From positions 1-64,000 of the forward strand of contig DATIPS010000040.1 of assembly GCA_035471805.1 (NCBI GenBank): a DNA stretch of 64,000 nucleotides, read 5' to 3'. The stretch's first letter is position 1; every line of letters starts with the position of its first letter. The notes beneath the pieces were generated by a model. The model ran no database searches. It saw only the letters and a list, made by a program, of their open reading frames with translations, and was not told the origin of the DNA. Positions 15,822-24,956 of this stretch are shown piece after piece. The position numbers and the translations under genes were made by a program. Origin of the DNA: Acidimicrobiia bacterium. GTDB lineage: Bacteria; Actinomycetota; Acidimicrobiia; Spongiisociales; JAHEDJ01.

Positions 15822-16832
15822 TCACCAGCGGACGAGCATCGATCCCCAGGTGAACCCGCTCCCGAAAGCGGCGCACGCCACCAGCATTCCCGGCTGCAAG
15901 GTTCCGTCCTCCACGGCCTCTTTCATCCCGAGCGGGATCGTAGCCGCCGTGGTGTTCCCAAATTTCTGGATGGTGTTGTACACCTTCCCCTCTGGAATCT
16001 GGAGGCGCTGGGCCACAGCTTCGTTGATGCGCAAGTTGGCCTGGTGGAAGAAGAACAGGTCGACGTCGTCGATCGTCACGTCGTTGGCGGCGAGGGCGTC
16101 GTCTATGCCCTCGCTCATCCGTTTCACGGCATTGACGTAGACCGCTCTGCCGTTCATCTTGGGGTACTGGTCCCCGCGCTCGAGGTGTTCATGGGTGACG
16201 AGTCCGTCCGGATGTGCCATGCCGGGGGAGGAGAGCCACAACGCGTTCGCTCCCGAGCCGTCTGCGTGGAGGTGAGTCGAGAAGACCTGGGAGTCGTCGG
16301 TGCTCTCGACATCGGTTGCCTCCATCACTATTGCGCCGGCACCGTCCCCGAACAGCACGGTAACGTCGCGACCCGCATCGGTCTTGTCGAGTCCTTTGGA
16401 ATGGATTTCCGATCCGATGACCAGCACCTTCTCGTACATGCCGGTGCGGATGAACTGGTCGGCGATCGAGGTTCCGTATATGAAGCCCGTGCACTGCTGG
16501 CGAATGTCGAGGGCCGGGATTTCGCTGATTCCCATCTTGGCCTGGAGGAAGCACGCTGTGCCGGGAAAGAAGTGGTCCGGACTGAGGGTGGCAACGAGAA
16601 GGAGGTCGATGTCCTCCTTGGCGACATCCGCAGCGGCGAGCGCTGCGTTGGCCGCCTCGAGAGCAAAGCCGGAGGGCGAATCGCCCGGGGCGGCCCAATG
16701 GCGCTGGCGAATCCCCGTTCGCTCGACGATCCAGTCGTCGGAAGTATCCATCATTTTGGCGAGATCGTGGTTCGTGACGACCCGCGGTGGAACGAATCCG
16801 CCGACTCCCGTGATCCTGGATCGAATCGCCAT
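15822..16832 (-). CDS. fabH: 3-oxoacyl-ACP synthase III (KAS III)
   Basis: 336-residue condensing enzyme starting fatty acid synthesis from an acyl-CoA and malonyl-ACP. The triad is visible: Cys in IRQQCTGFIYG (about residue 115), His in FFFHQANLRI, Asn in KFGNTTAATIPLG. TSDDWIVERTGIRQR is the standard N-terminal block. Length and motifs fit ordinary FabH. It is not in a fab cluster here; the convergent neighbour is a crotonase. A GGAGG Shine-Dalgarno and a TACTAT -10 box (minus strand, 16863-16868) indicate its own promoter with a leader of about 25 bases. A second, more divergent KAS III-like gene lies at 31414. Confidence 0.93.
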   Translation of the reverse strand: MAIRSRITGVGGFVPPRVVTNHDLAKMMDTSDDWIVERTGIRQRHWAAPGDSPSGFALEAANAALAAADVAKEDIDLLLVATLSPDHFFPGTACFLQAKMGISEIPALDIRQQCTGFIYGTSIADQFIRTGMYEKVLVIGSEIHSKGLDKTDAGRDVTVLFGDGAGAIVMEATDVESTDDSQVFSTHLHADGSGANALWLSSPGMAHPDGLVTHEHLERGDQYPKMNGRAVYVNAVKRMSEGIDDALAANDVTIDDVDLFFFHQANLRINEAVAQRLQIPEGKVYNTIQKFGNTTAATIPLGMKEAVEDGTLQPGMLVACAAFGSGFTWGSMLVRW

Positions 16833-16930
16833 CGTGTTCCTCCGAGTGTGGGGGTGTGGGCCATAGTAGGGCGAAGCGGGCGACCCCAGTGGAACGGTTG
16901 GCCTGCGGCAGTGATTCCGCTCACTCTCGA

Positions 16931-16970
16931 GTTCTAGGTTATGGGTTCTAGGTTTTGGGTGCTGGGGCGT
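16931..16970. repeat. Dispersed GGTTCT-type intergenic repeat, copy 2
   Basis: GTTCTAGGTT and GGGTTCTAGGTT follow each other in direct orientation (16931-16954) and then decay into GGGTGCTGGGG. No gene is visible in 16833-17014. Confidence 0.5.
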
Positions 16971-17014
16971 GGCGCGCCGCCCAGGATTACTCGATACCCA
17001 AGACCTGTCTACTT

Positions 17015-18202
17015 CTACCGGCCGGCTGCCTTCCAGGCATCGCGCAGTCTCACTTTGGCGCCGATCTTGAGTATGGAGCCCTTGTAGATACGGCCGCCGA
17101 GCCTGACGAGGAGGTAGGTGGCGATCACGACCAAACCGATGGAAACCAGCATCTCCCAGATCGGTACGTCGGTCACCGCGGCCCTGATCGGCATCACCAA
17201 GGGCGACAGCGGAGGGACGATCGAGGCGATCGTTGATAACGCGCCGTCCGGATGCTCGGGCGTCGTGAGTGCGATGAAGTAGCCGGGCAGCAGCAGCATG
17301 GCAGGCAGCATTGCAACGCTCTGTGCATCTTCCTGCCTCGAAACCGTTGCCCCGAGCGCTGCGTAGACGACCGAGAAGAACGAGAATCCGATCAGGTACC
17401 AGAAGACTATGGACAGGAGGACCCGAAGGCTCAAGGCGCCGAGATTGACGTCCGCGATATCGAACAGGCTGACGGTGAAGAGGGCGGCAGCGCCCAGTAT
17501 GAGGAGCTGCGCCAGCCCGAGGGTTCCGATTCCCAACACCTTGCCTGCGAGGAGTTCGTGCGGGCGCACACGGGAGAGCACCACTTCAACGACGCGAGAC
17601 GACTTCTCTTCCATAACCCCCATCATCACGAACTGTCCGAACATCAGAATCGAGATATAGAGGACGATCGAGCCGGCGAATGCGGCGATCTGTTTGGGGC
17701 CCGCCTCCGGATCGGGGTCGTTGAGCATGCGGGAACCGGGTGGTGACGGGTTGAGGAGCGAGGCGGCTTCTCCTGCGGTGAGGCCGAGATCGGCGATTAC
17801 TTGCCGGCGGTCGATTCCTTGCACGGCGGCGGTGATTATCGAAGCGAGCTGCAAGGACGGTTCCTCGTTCCAAACGAGCTCTGCACCGTCGACGATCAGA
17901 ACATCGGCCCTCCCCGACTCAACTGCAGCCTCTCCCTCTTCGAGAGAGACATAGGAGGTGACCTCGACCGACCGATCGAATGCTCCGGCGGACGCAGCCA
18001 GCGCTCCGGAGAGCCCTTCCGGCTGCGAACCGAGCGTCCCGATGTCGTAGGGTGCCGGATCGCGCATCTCGAACGCCAGGAGTGGGCCGACTGCGGCAAG
18101 CAGGCCGATTATCACAACTATCGAGATGAGGAACGCCCGGCTCTTGGCTCGCTGCATGAAGTCTCTATAGGCGACCAGAAGGATGTGACGGAGCGAGTTC
18201 AT
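17015..18202 (-). CDS. ABC-2 type export permease (NatB-like)
   Basis: 395-residue membrane subunit. One N-terminal helix (AFLISIVVIIGLLAAVGPLLA), an extracytoplasmic domain of about 130 residues, then about five to six helices. MMGVMEEKSSRVVEVVLSRVRPHELLAGKVLG is the diagnostic cytoplasmic block of NatB/YhaP proteins, which export sodium ions or antibiotics-like compounds. The ATG overlaps the stop of the ATPase gene (ATGA at 18199-18202), so the two form one transporter. A frame extends upstream to 18385 but lies inside the ATPase gene. Confidence 0.88.
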   Translation of the reverse strand: MNSLRHILLVAYRDFMQRAKSRAFLISIVVIIGLLAAVGPLLAFEMRDPAPYDIGTLGSQPEGLSGALAASAGAFDRSVEVTSYVSLEEGEAAVESGRADVLIVDGAELVWNEEPSLQLASIITAAVQGIDRRQVIADLGLTAGEAASLLNPSPPGSRMLNDPDPEAGPKQIAAFAGSIVLYISILMFGQFVMMGVMEEKSSRVVEVVLSRVRPHELLAGKVLGIGTLGLAQLLILGAAALFTVSLFDIADVNLGALSLRVLLSIVFWYLIGFSFFSVVYAALGATVSRQEDAQSVAMLPAMLLLPGYFIALTTPEHPDGALSTIASIVPPLSPLVMPIRAAVTDVPIWEMLVSIGLVVIATYLLVRLGGRIYKGSILKIGAKVRLRDAWKAAGR

Positions 18203-19089
18203 CGGCTCACCGCCTCTCGGAAGATGTCCGACAGTCGGGGAGGTTCGACGGAGAACCGGGTCACCGTCCCATCCGCCTGTGCCCGCTCGAGGAGTTGCCG
18301 GAGATCGACGTCCCGATCGACCAGGTAGCGGTTCTTTTGCCGCCCGTTGCCGGCAAATACCGCGCCGGAGATCTGGGGATCCCACTCGCGCCCGTCGACG
18401 GTCACTTCGAGGTGGAGGTGTTCGGACTTGGCCTTCAGCTCTTCGAGGGTCCCGGACACCATTACCCGGCCGTTATCGATTATGACGACGTCCTGGCAGA
18501 CGTCTTCAACGAGATCGAGCTGGTGGCTGGAGAACACGACTCCCATGCCGGAGTCTGCGAGGTTGCGGAGGATGCCCGCCATCGCTTCGACACCGAGCGG
18601 GTCCAGGCCGGCGAACGGCTCATCGAGCACCGCCAGCCGGGGTTTGTGGACGAGAGAGGCGGCCAGCTGCACTCGCTGCTGGTTGCCGTGCGAGAGCTCC
18701 TCCAGCTTGGAGAGGGAACGTTCCGCCAAGCCGAGCTGACCGAGCCAGGTGGCCGCCTCCGACGCGGCCTCGGCTCTTCCCAGCCCGGACAGGCGCCCGA
18801 AATAGGCGAGTTGCTCGCCGATTTTCATCTTGGGGTAGAGCCCGCGTTCTTCCGGCATGTATCCGAAGCCGGTGCGGTCGATGTGATCGACCGGCTTGCC
18901 GTTCCATGTGACGGTCCCGGAATCCGGGTTGACCAGTCCGAATACGCAACGCATGGCAGTCGTCTTGCCCGCGCCGTTCGGGCCGAGGAATCCGACGATT
19001 CGTCCGGGTTGGACGTTGAAACCGGCGCCGTCGAGAGCGACCACGTCTCCGAAGCTCTTGTGAAGGTTCACGAGCGAAAGCAACACCAC
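18199..19089 (-). CDS. ABC transporter ATP-binding protein (NatA-like)
   Basis: 296-residue ATPase partner of the 17015 permease. Walker A GPNGAGKTTAMR, signature LSHGNQQRVQLAASL (LSHGN rather than LSGGQ), Walker B LAVLDEPFAGLDP, switch His in SSHQLDLVED. The C-terminal extension of about 80 residues (LHLEVTVDGREWD) is usual for NatA-type exporter ATPases. The start is ambiguous: GTG GTG TTG codons follow a GGAGG very closely, so TTG may be used. It is divergent from a second ABC operon with about 150 bases between. Confidence 0.9.
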   Translation of the reverse strand: MVLLSLVNLHKSFGDVVALDGAGFNVQPGRIVGFLGPNGAGKTTAMRCVFGLVNPDSGTVTWNGKPVDHIDRTGFGYMPEERGLYPKMKIGEQLAYFGRLSGLGRAEAASEAATWLGQLGLAERSLSKLEELSHGNQQRVQLAASLVHKPRLAVLDEPFAGLDPLGVEAMAGILRNLADSGMGVVFSSHQLDLVEDVCQDVVIIDNGRVMVSGTLEELKAKSEHLHLEVTVDGREWDPQISGAVFAGNGRQKNRYLVDRDVDLRQLLERAQADGTVTRFSVEPPRLSDIFREAVSR

Positions 19090-19225
19090 CTCCGGTCACT
19101 CAACCAGGCAACTGTGGCACATCCCCGCTCTTCGACCCAGAGTCGGCGGGGCTGTTCCGGATGCCGAACGGCCCTACGGCGGAGGTGTAGGTTCGGGAAC
19201 AGGGCTTGACCACCCGCCGTCTATG

Positions 19226-19255
19226 TGACATCATAATGACATCATGATAATGTCT
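19226..19255 (+). promoter_or_regulatory. Promoter with TGACATCAT direct repeat and GACAT/ATGTC inverted repeat
   Basis: TGACATCAT occurs at 19226-19234 and 19237-19245, exactly 11 bases (about one helical turn) apart. GACAT (19238-19242) and ATGTC (19250-19254) form an inverted repeat. CATAAT at 19232-19237 is a good -10 box six bases before ATG 19244; TTGACC at 19206-19211 is a possible -35 with a long 20-base spacer. A regulator binding here would block a leaderless start. The regulator is not identified. Confidence 0.5.
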
Positions 19256-20215
19256 CCTTCGCCCGACACTACAGCTCGCTCCGACTGGGCGTTTCGAGCT
19301 GAGAACGTGACCAAGACCTACGACGGCGAGGTATTCGCCAACGATGCGATCACCATTGAGGTGGAGCCGGGAGAGGTCTACGGATTACTCGGTCCGAATG
19401 GCGCAGGCAAGACCACATTCGTGAAGCAGGTCATCGGCCTCCTCAAACCCACCTCCGGATCCATCAGGGTCGGCCCGTACGACCTGGTGGAGGATCCAGA
19501 TGTTGCCCGCCAGCTCTGTTCGTACCTTCCGCAGGCACAGATGCCGATCCAGTCTTTCAAGATGCACGAGGCGGTACACATCACCGGACTCATTCGCGGC
19601 GGTCCGTCGGATGCGGTTCGGGAGCGTGGCGACGCTTTGATCGAAGCGCTGGATCTCACCGAGTGGCGGGATACCCTGGGGCACAAGCTCTCCGGCGGTG
19701 TCCGGCGGCTGGTCGGTTTCATCATGACGACGGTGTGGCCGGGCAAGGTCGTGATTCTCGATGAACCAACCAACGACGTAGATCCGCGCCGGCGCCGGTT
19801 GCTTTGGGAACAGATCCGGCTGCTGGGCAGCGGGGGAGCTGCGGTCTTCCTCGTGACACACAACGTCCTGGAGGCAGAGAAGGCGGTCGATCGTCTTGCG
19901 ATCATCAACGAGGGAAGGCTGATCGCCCAGGGCACACCATCATCTCTGAAGTCGGACGATCGAGGCAGGCTGCGCCTGCAGCTGATGCTCCGCCCCGGCA
20001 ACGGAATCCCCGAACTCCCAACTCTGGTTCATCATCACGCCAGGGTCGGGAACAACCTGATGATGGTCATCGACGAGGCCGCCGCCGGTGCCGGAATCGC
20101 CTGGGCGCAGCAGATGATGGAGGCTGAGATCGCCGAAGAGTATGCGCTCGGGGCGACAACCTTGGAGGACGTCTACATCAGGCTGACGGGCCACACGTCG
20201 CAGGGCGATTCATGA
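19244..20215 (+). CDS. ABC transporter ATP-binding protein
   Basis: 323-residue ATPase of an ABC-2 exporter. Walker A GLLGPNGAGKTTFVKQV, Q-loop region SYLPQAQMP, signature LSGGVRRLVGF (LSGGV), Walker B KVVILDEPTNDVDP, switch His in LVTHNVLEAE. About 90 residues follow the ATPase core. ATG 19244 and ATG 19250 are both possible; the -10 box favours 19244 as leaderless. It heads a three-gene operon with the two following permeases (ATGA overlap at 20212-20215). Probably exports a lipid or drug-like compound; substrate unknown. Confidence 0.9.
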   Translation: MIMSPSPDTTARSDWAFRAENVTKTYDGEVFANDAITIEVEPGEVYGLLGPNGAGKTTFVKQVIGLLKPTSGSIRVGPYDLVEDPDVARQLCSYLPQAQMPIQSFKMHEAVHITGLIRGGPSDAVRERGDALIEALDLTEWRDTLGHKLSGGVRRLVGFIMTTVWPGKVVILDEPTNDVDPRRRRLLWEQIRLLGSGGAAVFLVTHNVLEAEKAVDRLAIINEGRLIAQGTPSSLKSDDRGRLRLQLMLRPGNGIPELPTLVHHHARVGNNLMMVIDEAAAGAGIAWAQQMMEAEIAEEYALGATTLEDVYIRLTGHTSQGDS

Positions 20216-20997
20216 TCGCCGCTCCGGCGTCGACGCTCCCCGGCAAACGGGCAGGGATTGCCCACTGGTTGCGCAGCTACACGGCCATGCTGCGCTGGCA
20301 GCTGACCGACATGCGGCTGCTGCTCCCGCTGACCGTAATGGTTCAGCTTCTCTCCGGAGTAGGGCTCGTCCTCGGATTCGGATTGTTGATCGACGACGTG
20401 TCGGAGCGCGTCGCCCTCTTTCTGTCGACCGGCGCGGTCGTCGTCACACTCGTCGTCGTCGGTGTCATCATGGGCCCACAGCTGATCGCCCAGCAGAAGA
20501 GCGCCGGATCCTACGACTTCATGTGGTCGTTGCCGGTTCCACGATCATCTGCGTCGGCGGCCTGGGTCACTCTCAATGTCTTCATTGCCGTGCCTGCCAT
20601 GTTCGGGGCGCTATTCGCAGCCATCTGGCGCTACGGCGTCTCGTTCGAACCATCCCTGATGATCGTCCCGGCCGTCGGGCTCACGCTCGTGACCGGCACT
20701 CTCCTCGGATATGCCCTGGCCCACGGGATTCCTCGACCTGATATCACCCAGCTGATCTCGCAGCTGCTCATCTTCGTGATCTTCGGATTCGCACCGATCA
20801 GCTACCCGATAGAGAACCTCCCAGGATGGCTGGCCGAGGTGAACCGGTATCTGCCTTTCTATCCCATGGCCAACGCAGTTCGCGACTCGCTGACCGAGGG
20901 TATCGTCACCGATGTCGGGCGGTCTTATGTCGTGCTGGCCGTTTGGGCGACTCTGTCCATCGGGATCGTCGGCATCGTCTTGAGGAGGCGAAAGTGA
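20212..20997 (+). CDS. ABC-2 type permease, first of a paralogous pair
   Basis: 261-residue membrane protein with about six helices. The block GSYDFMWSLPVPRSSASAAW and the end LPFYPMANAVRDSLTEGIV are closely matched in the next gene (DTYDFVWSLPVPRTTSAAAT and LPFYHMAQVLRDSLSNGLV), so the two arose by tandem duplication and probably form a heterodimeric channel driven by the 19244 ATPase. Overlaps both neighbours by four bases. Confidence 0.87.
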   Translation: MIAAPASTLPGKRAGIAHWLRSYTAMLRWQLTDMRLLLPLTVMVQLLSGVGLVLGFGLLIDDVSERVALFLSTGAVVVTLVVVGVIMGPQLIAQQKSAGSYDFMWSLPVPRSSASAAWVTLNVFIAVPAMFGALFAAIWRYGVSFEPSLMIVPAVGLTLVTGTLLGYALAHGIPRPDITQLISQLLIFVIFGFAPISYPIENLPGWLAEVNRYLPFYPMANAVRDSLTEGIVTDVGRSYVVLAVWATLSIGIVGIVLRRRK

Positions 20998-21773
20998 ACA
21001 CGCTGGTCGACGCCCCCGTCGTTCGCACCGGTCCCTCGTACTGGGTCAACAGCTACCTGGCCATGGTTCGTTTCGAGCTGATCAATCTGCGAACCTTCCT
21101 GGCGCTGGCGTTCGTCATTCAGATCATGACCGGTGCCGGTATGGCCTTCCTGTACGGTTTCTACCTGGGCGACGTCCCGGAGGTCGCCCGGTTGTTCATC
21201 GTGACCGGGATTCCCGCACTGGCATTGGTGCCAATCGGGCTCGTGATGGTTCCGAACTCGATAATGATTCACAAGATCAGCGACACCTATGATTTCGTGT
21301 GGTCCCTTCCGGTACCGAGAACGACCTCGGCGGCCGCCACATTCACGGTGTTCACGGGTCTGGCCGTGCCGGGGACGCTGATCGCGCTTCTCGTGGCCGA
21401 CGGTTACTACGGCGTGGACTTGGCGTGGTCCCCGCTCCTGGTCCCTGCCGTCCTGCTGACATCTCTGATGGCGACCTCCGTGGGTTTTGCGATAGCGCAC
21501 GCCATCCCGGAGCCGCGGTTCACCAACCTGCTCACGAACATCATCATGTTCCTGGCGATTCTGTTTGCTCCGATCGTCGTTCCCATTGCCCAGTTCCCTG
21601 AGTGGTGGGCTTCGGTGCACCGGGTGTTGCCCTTCTATCACATGGCGCAGGTGTTGCGCGACTCGCTGTCGAACGGTCTCGTCGAATCGGCCGGCATCTC
21701 CTGGATGATTCTCGGAGCTTGGACGATCGGCGCCTGGTTCCTGGCAGCATGGGTGGTGGGTCGCAGGAAGTAG
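20994..21773 (+). CDS. ABC-2 type permease, second of a paralogous pair
   Basis: 259-residue membrane protein with about six helices. GTG 20994 overlaps the stop of the previous permease (GTGA) and has GAGGAGG five to six bases upstream; the frame open from 20826 was rejected for this reason. It shares the WSLPVPR and RDSL blocks with its paralog and ends in a short basic tail (VGRRK), as does its paralog (LRRRK). Third gene of the exporter operon. Confidence 0.88.
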   Translation: MNTLVDAPVVRTGPSYWVNSYLAMVRFELINLRTFLALAFVIQIMTGAGMAFLYGFYLGDVPEVARLFIVTGIPALALVPIGLVMVPNSIMIHKISDTYDFVWSLPVPRTTSAAATFTVFTGLAVPGTLIALLVADGYYGVDLAWSPLLVPAVLLTSLMATSVGFAIAHAIPEPRFTNLLTNIIMFLAILFAPIVVPIAQFPEWWASVHRVLPFYHMAQVLRDSLSNGLVESAGISWMILGAWTIGAWFLAAWVVGRRK

Positions 21774-21801
21774 CCGCCCGTTGACCGTTACCTGTTGCGC
21801 C

Positions 21802-21807
21802 TAGTCT
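21802..21807 (+). promoter_or_regulatory. -10 box of the MMPL transporter gene
   Basis: TAGTCT, seven bases before ATG 21815, so probably leaderless. TTGACC at 21781-21786 is a -35 candidate with a short 15-base spacer. Confidence 0.55.
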
Positions 21808-21814
21808 GCGTTGC

Positions 21815-23947
21815 ATGGATCGCGTGGCTCGCATCATCGTCCGACATTCCAAACGCATTCTGGTGGGCACCGGTCTGGTGACGGTTCTGGCGCTGTTGAT
21901 GTTGTTCCGGATGGACTTCAACGCCGATGTCTCCTCTTTCATTCTCGAAGGCAGCGAGGTCGGCCGTGAGTTCAGCGAGCTCCAGAGCAAGTACGCCACC
22001 TTGGATCCCATCAACGTGGTCGTCTCGCTCCCGGAAGGCCGGTCGTTCGCCGACAGGCAGTCGTTGTTGTCGCTGGTCACGATACGGGACGAGCTCTCCC
22101 GGGTTTCCGGTGTCACCTCGGTCGCGTCGCTCATTCCGGAGGTCAACCCCCTAACGGGCATGCCGATCACTGCTGCCATGCTCGAGCTGATACCGGACGC
22201 CCAGTTGTCGGGCGTCCTCGATGCGAACCCGCTGACCGAGCTCCTGCTGAGCGAAGACGGCCGGCATTCGATGCTGATGGTTGTGCCTGCCGATGATGGC
22301 CTGGACGTTGCGCAGGAACTCTCCGACTATCAACCGCCCGGCGATATCGACCTCGTGTTGTCCGGCAATCCGGTTGTCTTCGCCAAAGTGCTCGACATCC
22401 TGTCCTGGTTTCTCTTGATCATCCCCCCGGTCATCGTGATGCTCCTGATCGGCACGTTCTACGCGACGATCGGTGACCGGCGTTTGAGCATCCTGGCGTT
22501 GATCCCTGCGCTGCTCGGTGCGATCTGGACTTTCGGTTTCATTTTCGCCCTCGGGCGTGAGATAGACGTGGTGACCGTGATAGTCCCCATTTTCGTGATC
22601 GTGATGGGTTCGGCCGACGGTCTCCATTTCGTGACCCACTACCAGGAGGTCGCAGAACGAACCGGGGACACGGTGGAAAGAGTCCGGTCGACGCTGCGGC
22701 ACGTCGGAATCCCGATGATCCTGACCACGATCTCTACCGCGGCCGGATTCCTCTCCCTGACTTTCACGGACGTCCGGCCCATCCGGCAGATGGGAGCGTT
22801 CGCCGCGACCGGTATCGTCTTCGCCGGCATCATCTCGTTCTTCTCGCTCCCGGCGTTGCTGAGCCGGATCACCGTGGAGGCGAAGCATCACACTGCGCTC
22901 CTGGGTCCCCGATTGACGGCGGGATTGAAGCGGCTCGTGTTGACCAGAGTTCCGGCAATCGTGCTGACCCTCGGCCTTCTGGCTTTCGTCGCGTTCACCG
23001 TCCCGCAACTCACCGTGAACTCGGACCAGCTGTTCTTCTTCAAGAGCGACGACCCCGTTCGCGAGGCTTTCAACAGGACGGAAGAGCTCTTCGGCGGAGC
23101 GACTCCTCTGACCGGCGAGTTCGCCTTCGACCCCGCGCAGGGCGTTGGCGGGCTGGCGGTCGTCGCCGCCCTGTCGCAGGAGATGGAGGCTCTGCCGGGG
23201 GTCCGCAAAGTGTTCTCGGTTGCCGACATCGCCGTTGCGTTGCCACCCGAACAGCTCCAGGCAGCCCTCAGTGGGGATCTCGATCTGCGGGTCGGCAATC
23301 TGGTGTCGGACGACGGCTTGCGGTTCACGCTCCTGCCTTCCGATTTCACCAACGAGGACCTTCAAGGCTGGCTCGACTTCGTCGAGGAGAACGACGGAGT
23401 TCGTCTGCTGACGGGTATGCCGATCATCTGGGATGAGATTGCCAGAATGGTTCTGCGCGCCCAGGTCGTGTCGCTGGCCGTCGCGTTCGTTCTCGTGTTC
23501 ATCATGCTGATGGCCGCCTATCGCCGCTTCAGGGAGACGGTTGTCTCGCTGGTGCCCGTGGCGCTGACGATCGCCACGTTGCTCGGGTTCATTGCAGTCT
23601 CAGGGATACAGCTCAATCTCCTGACGGCCATCATCTCCAGCATCGTGCTGGGGGTCGGAATCGACTATTCGATTCACTTCGTTGCTGCGATAGACAACGC
23701 CCGGAGCGAGGGTGACGGCTACGTGCTCCGCGCCATCGATCGAGCCGGCCGGCCCATCGTCGCCAACGCGCTGGGCATTGCCATCGCGCTGAGCGCTCTC
23801 TGGTTGTCGCCGCTTGCGATTCATCCGCAGGTATCGATGATGATGTGGGTGTCGATGATCACCGCAGCTCTGGCGGCGTTGACGGTCATACCGGCGATGC
23901 TGCCCCGGGACGGTGTCCGTTTGACCGAGCCGCCTGAGGCCGGCTAG
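21815..23947 (+). CDS. MMPL/RND superfamily transporter
   Basis: 710-residue export permease with two homologous halves, each with one helix, a large extracytoplasmic loop and five clustered helices (first cluster about residues 190-350, second about 550-700). Conserved charged motifs inside the helices, MGSADGLHFVTHY and GVGIDYSIHFVAAI, match the proton-relay GxxxDY/F element of MMPL and patched-like sterol-sensing transporters. In actinobacteria such proteins export lipids or hopanoid-like molecules; the cargo here is unknown. It follows an ABC exporter operon but has its own promoter. Its stop overlaps by four bases the stop of the convergent receiver gene. Confidence 0.9.
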   Translation: MDRVARIIVRHSKRILVGTGLVTVLALLMLFRMDFNADVSSFILEGSEVGREFSELQSKYATLDPINVVVSLPEGRSFADRQSLLSLVTIRDELSRVSGVTSVASLIPEVNPLTGMPITAAMLELIPDAQLSGVLDANPLTELLLSEDGRHSMLMVVPADDGLDVAQELSDYQPPGDIDLVLSGNPVVFAKVLDILSWFLLIIPPVIVMLLIGTFYATIGDRRLSILALIPALLGAIWTFGFIFALGREIDVVTVIVPIFVIVMGSADGLHFVTHYQEVAERTGDTVERVRSTLRHVGIPMILTTISTAAGFLSLTFTDVRPIRQMGAFAATGIVFAGIISFFSLPALLSRITVEAKHHTALLGPRLTAGLKRLVLTRVPAIVLTLGLLAFVAFTVPQLTVNSDQLFFFKSDDPVREAFNRTEELFGGATPLTGEFAFDPAQGVGGLAVVAALSQEMEALPGVRKVFSVADIAVALPPEQLQAALSGDLDLRVGNLVSDDGLRFTLLPSDFTNEDLQGWLDFVEENDGVRLLTGMPIIWDEIARMVLRAQVVSLAVAFVLVFIMLMAAYRRFRETVVSLVPVALTIATLLGFIAVSGIQLNLLTAIISSIVLGVGIDYSIHFVAAIDNARSEGDGYVLRAIDRAGRPIVANALGIAIALSALWLSPLAIHPQVSMMMWVSMITAALAALTVIPAMLPRDGVRLTEPPEAG

Positions 23948-24315
23948 TCGTCGTCGAGGATTCGCCGTATTCGTTGGCGAAGGTGCTCGGGAGCGAACGG
24001 CTTGGCGATAAAACCCGATGCCTCCGTCAGGTCCGCCCTGCCGCGGATTTCGTCCGAGTCATGCGCCGACATCATCATCACCGGAACGGAGGCCGTTTGC
24101 TCGTTGTCGCGGAGTCTGGCAAGGACCTCCCAACCGTCGATGTCGGGAAGGGCTATATCGAGGATTATCAGATCCGGAGTCTGTTCGAAGCTCGACACGA
24201 GGCCCGATTCACCGTTCTGCTCGGTCACCACTTCGTAGCCTTCCCGTCCGAGCGCGACCTGAAGAAGCCGCAGAGTGGGTTCAGCGTCGTCGATGACCAG
24301 GATGCGTTTTGCCAC
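23944..24315 (-). CDS. Stand-alone response regulator receiver protein
   Basis: 123-residue CheY-like receiver with no output domain. Acidic pocket DDAEP (residues about 9-13), phosphoacceptor Asp in LIILDIALPDIDGWEVL (about 53), conserved Ser/Thr position in MMSAHDSDE and Lys in FIAKPFAP. GTG start with GAGGGATA upstream. No histidine kinase is adjacent, so it is an orphan regulator working by protein-protein contact. Confidence 0.92.
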   Translation of the reverse strand: MAKRILVIDDAEPTLRLLQVALGREGYEVVTEQNGESGLVSSFEQTPDLIILDIALPDIDGWEVLARLRDNEQTASVPVMMMSAHDSDEIRGRADLTEASGFIAKPFAPEHLRQRIRRILDDD

Positions 24316-24425
24316 TATCCCTCACATGTGTCCGCGTCAAGACGGATTCTGGCACGAGAGCCGGTCGATGTCGCAACCCGGTCCGGGTCATGGTCCGCTC
24401 TGCCGTTGGCTATGGTGAACGATCC

Positions 24426-24956
24426 ATGCATGCCTCCGTCTACGTCGCCACCAGCCTGGACGGCTTCCTTGCCGGGGATGACGGAGATCTCGAGTGGCTG
24501 ACCGGAGCGGACCCGGGTGACGCCGACTACGGCTTCGCCGAGTTTCTGGCTTCAGTCGATGCTCTGGTGATGGGCCGGAACACATTCGACTCAGTCCTGG
24601 CCACCGGGAAATGGGCATACGGAGCAAAGCCGGTACTCGTGCTCAGCCATCGCCCCCTCGACCTCCCCAACGGCTTCTCCGGTCGAGCGGAAGTCGTGAA
24701 TCTCTCACCCCGGGCCGTGGCGGCCGAATGCGACCGGCGAGGCTTCGACCATGTGTACGTGGACGGCGGTGAGACTATTCGGAGCTTCCTGGGCGCCGGA
24801 TTGGTCCGGCGAATGATCATCACCCGACTGCCCGTTCTCCTCGGCTCGGGTATCCCCTTGTTCGGGCCCGTCCCCGCCGATATCGATCTCGCCCTGGTCG
24901 GGTCGACGTCGTACGAGAACGGATGGATTCAAGATGAGTATGAGGTGGTGTCATAG
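24426..24956 (+). CDS. Dihydrofolate reductase family protein (RibD C-terminal type)
   Basis: 176-residue NADPH-binding protein of the DHFR-like/RibD C-terminal group. MHASVYVATSLDGFLAG, ALVMGRNTFDSVL and DHVYVDGGETIRSFLGAGL are typical of the YyaP/YwjB proteins, whose substrates are usually unknown. The final block LPVLLGSGIPLF is also standard. It starts at ATG 24426; a TATGGT box nine bases upstream suggests a very short leader. Ends six bases inside the convergent next gene. Confidence 0.88.
   Translation: MHASVYVATSLDGFLAGDDGDLEWLTGADPGDADYGFAEFLASVDALVMGRNTFDSVLATGKWAYGAKPVLVLSHRPLDLPNGFSGRAEVVNLSPRAVAAECDRRGFDHVYVDGGETIRSFLGAGLVRRMIITRLPVLLGSGIPLFGPVPADIDLALVGSTSYENGWIQDEYEVVS

Noticed and set aside
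15783-16937. Long plus-strand frame over fabH
   Set aside because: Shadow; fabH has full catalytic triad on the minus strand.
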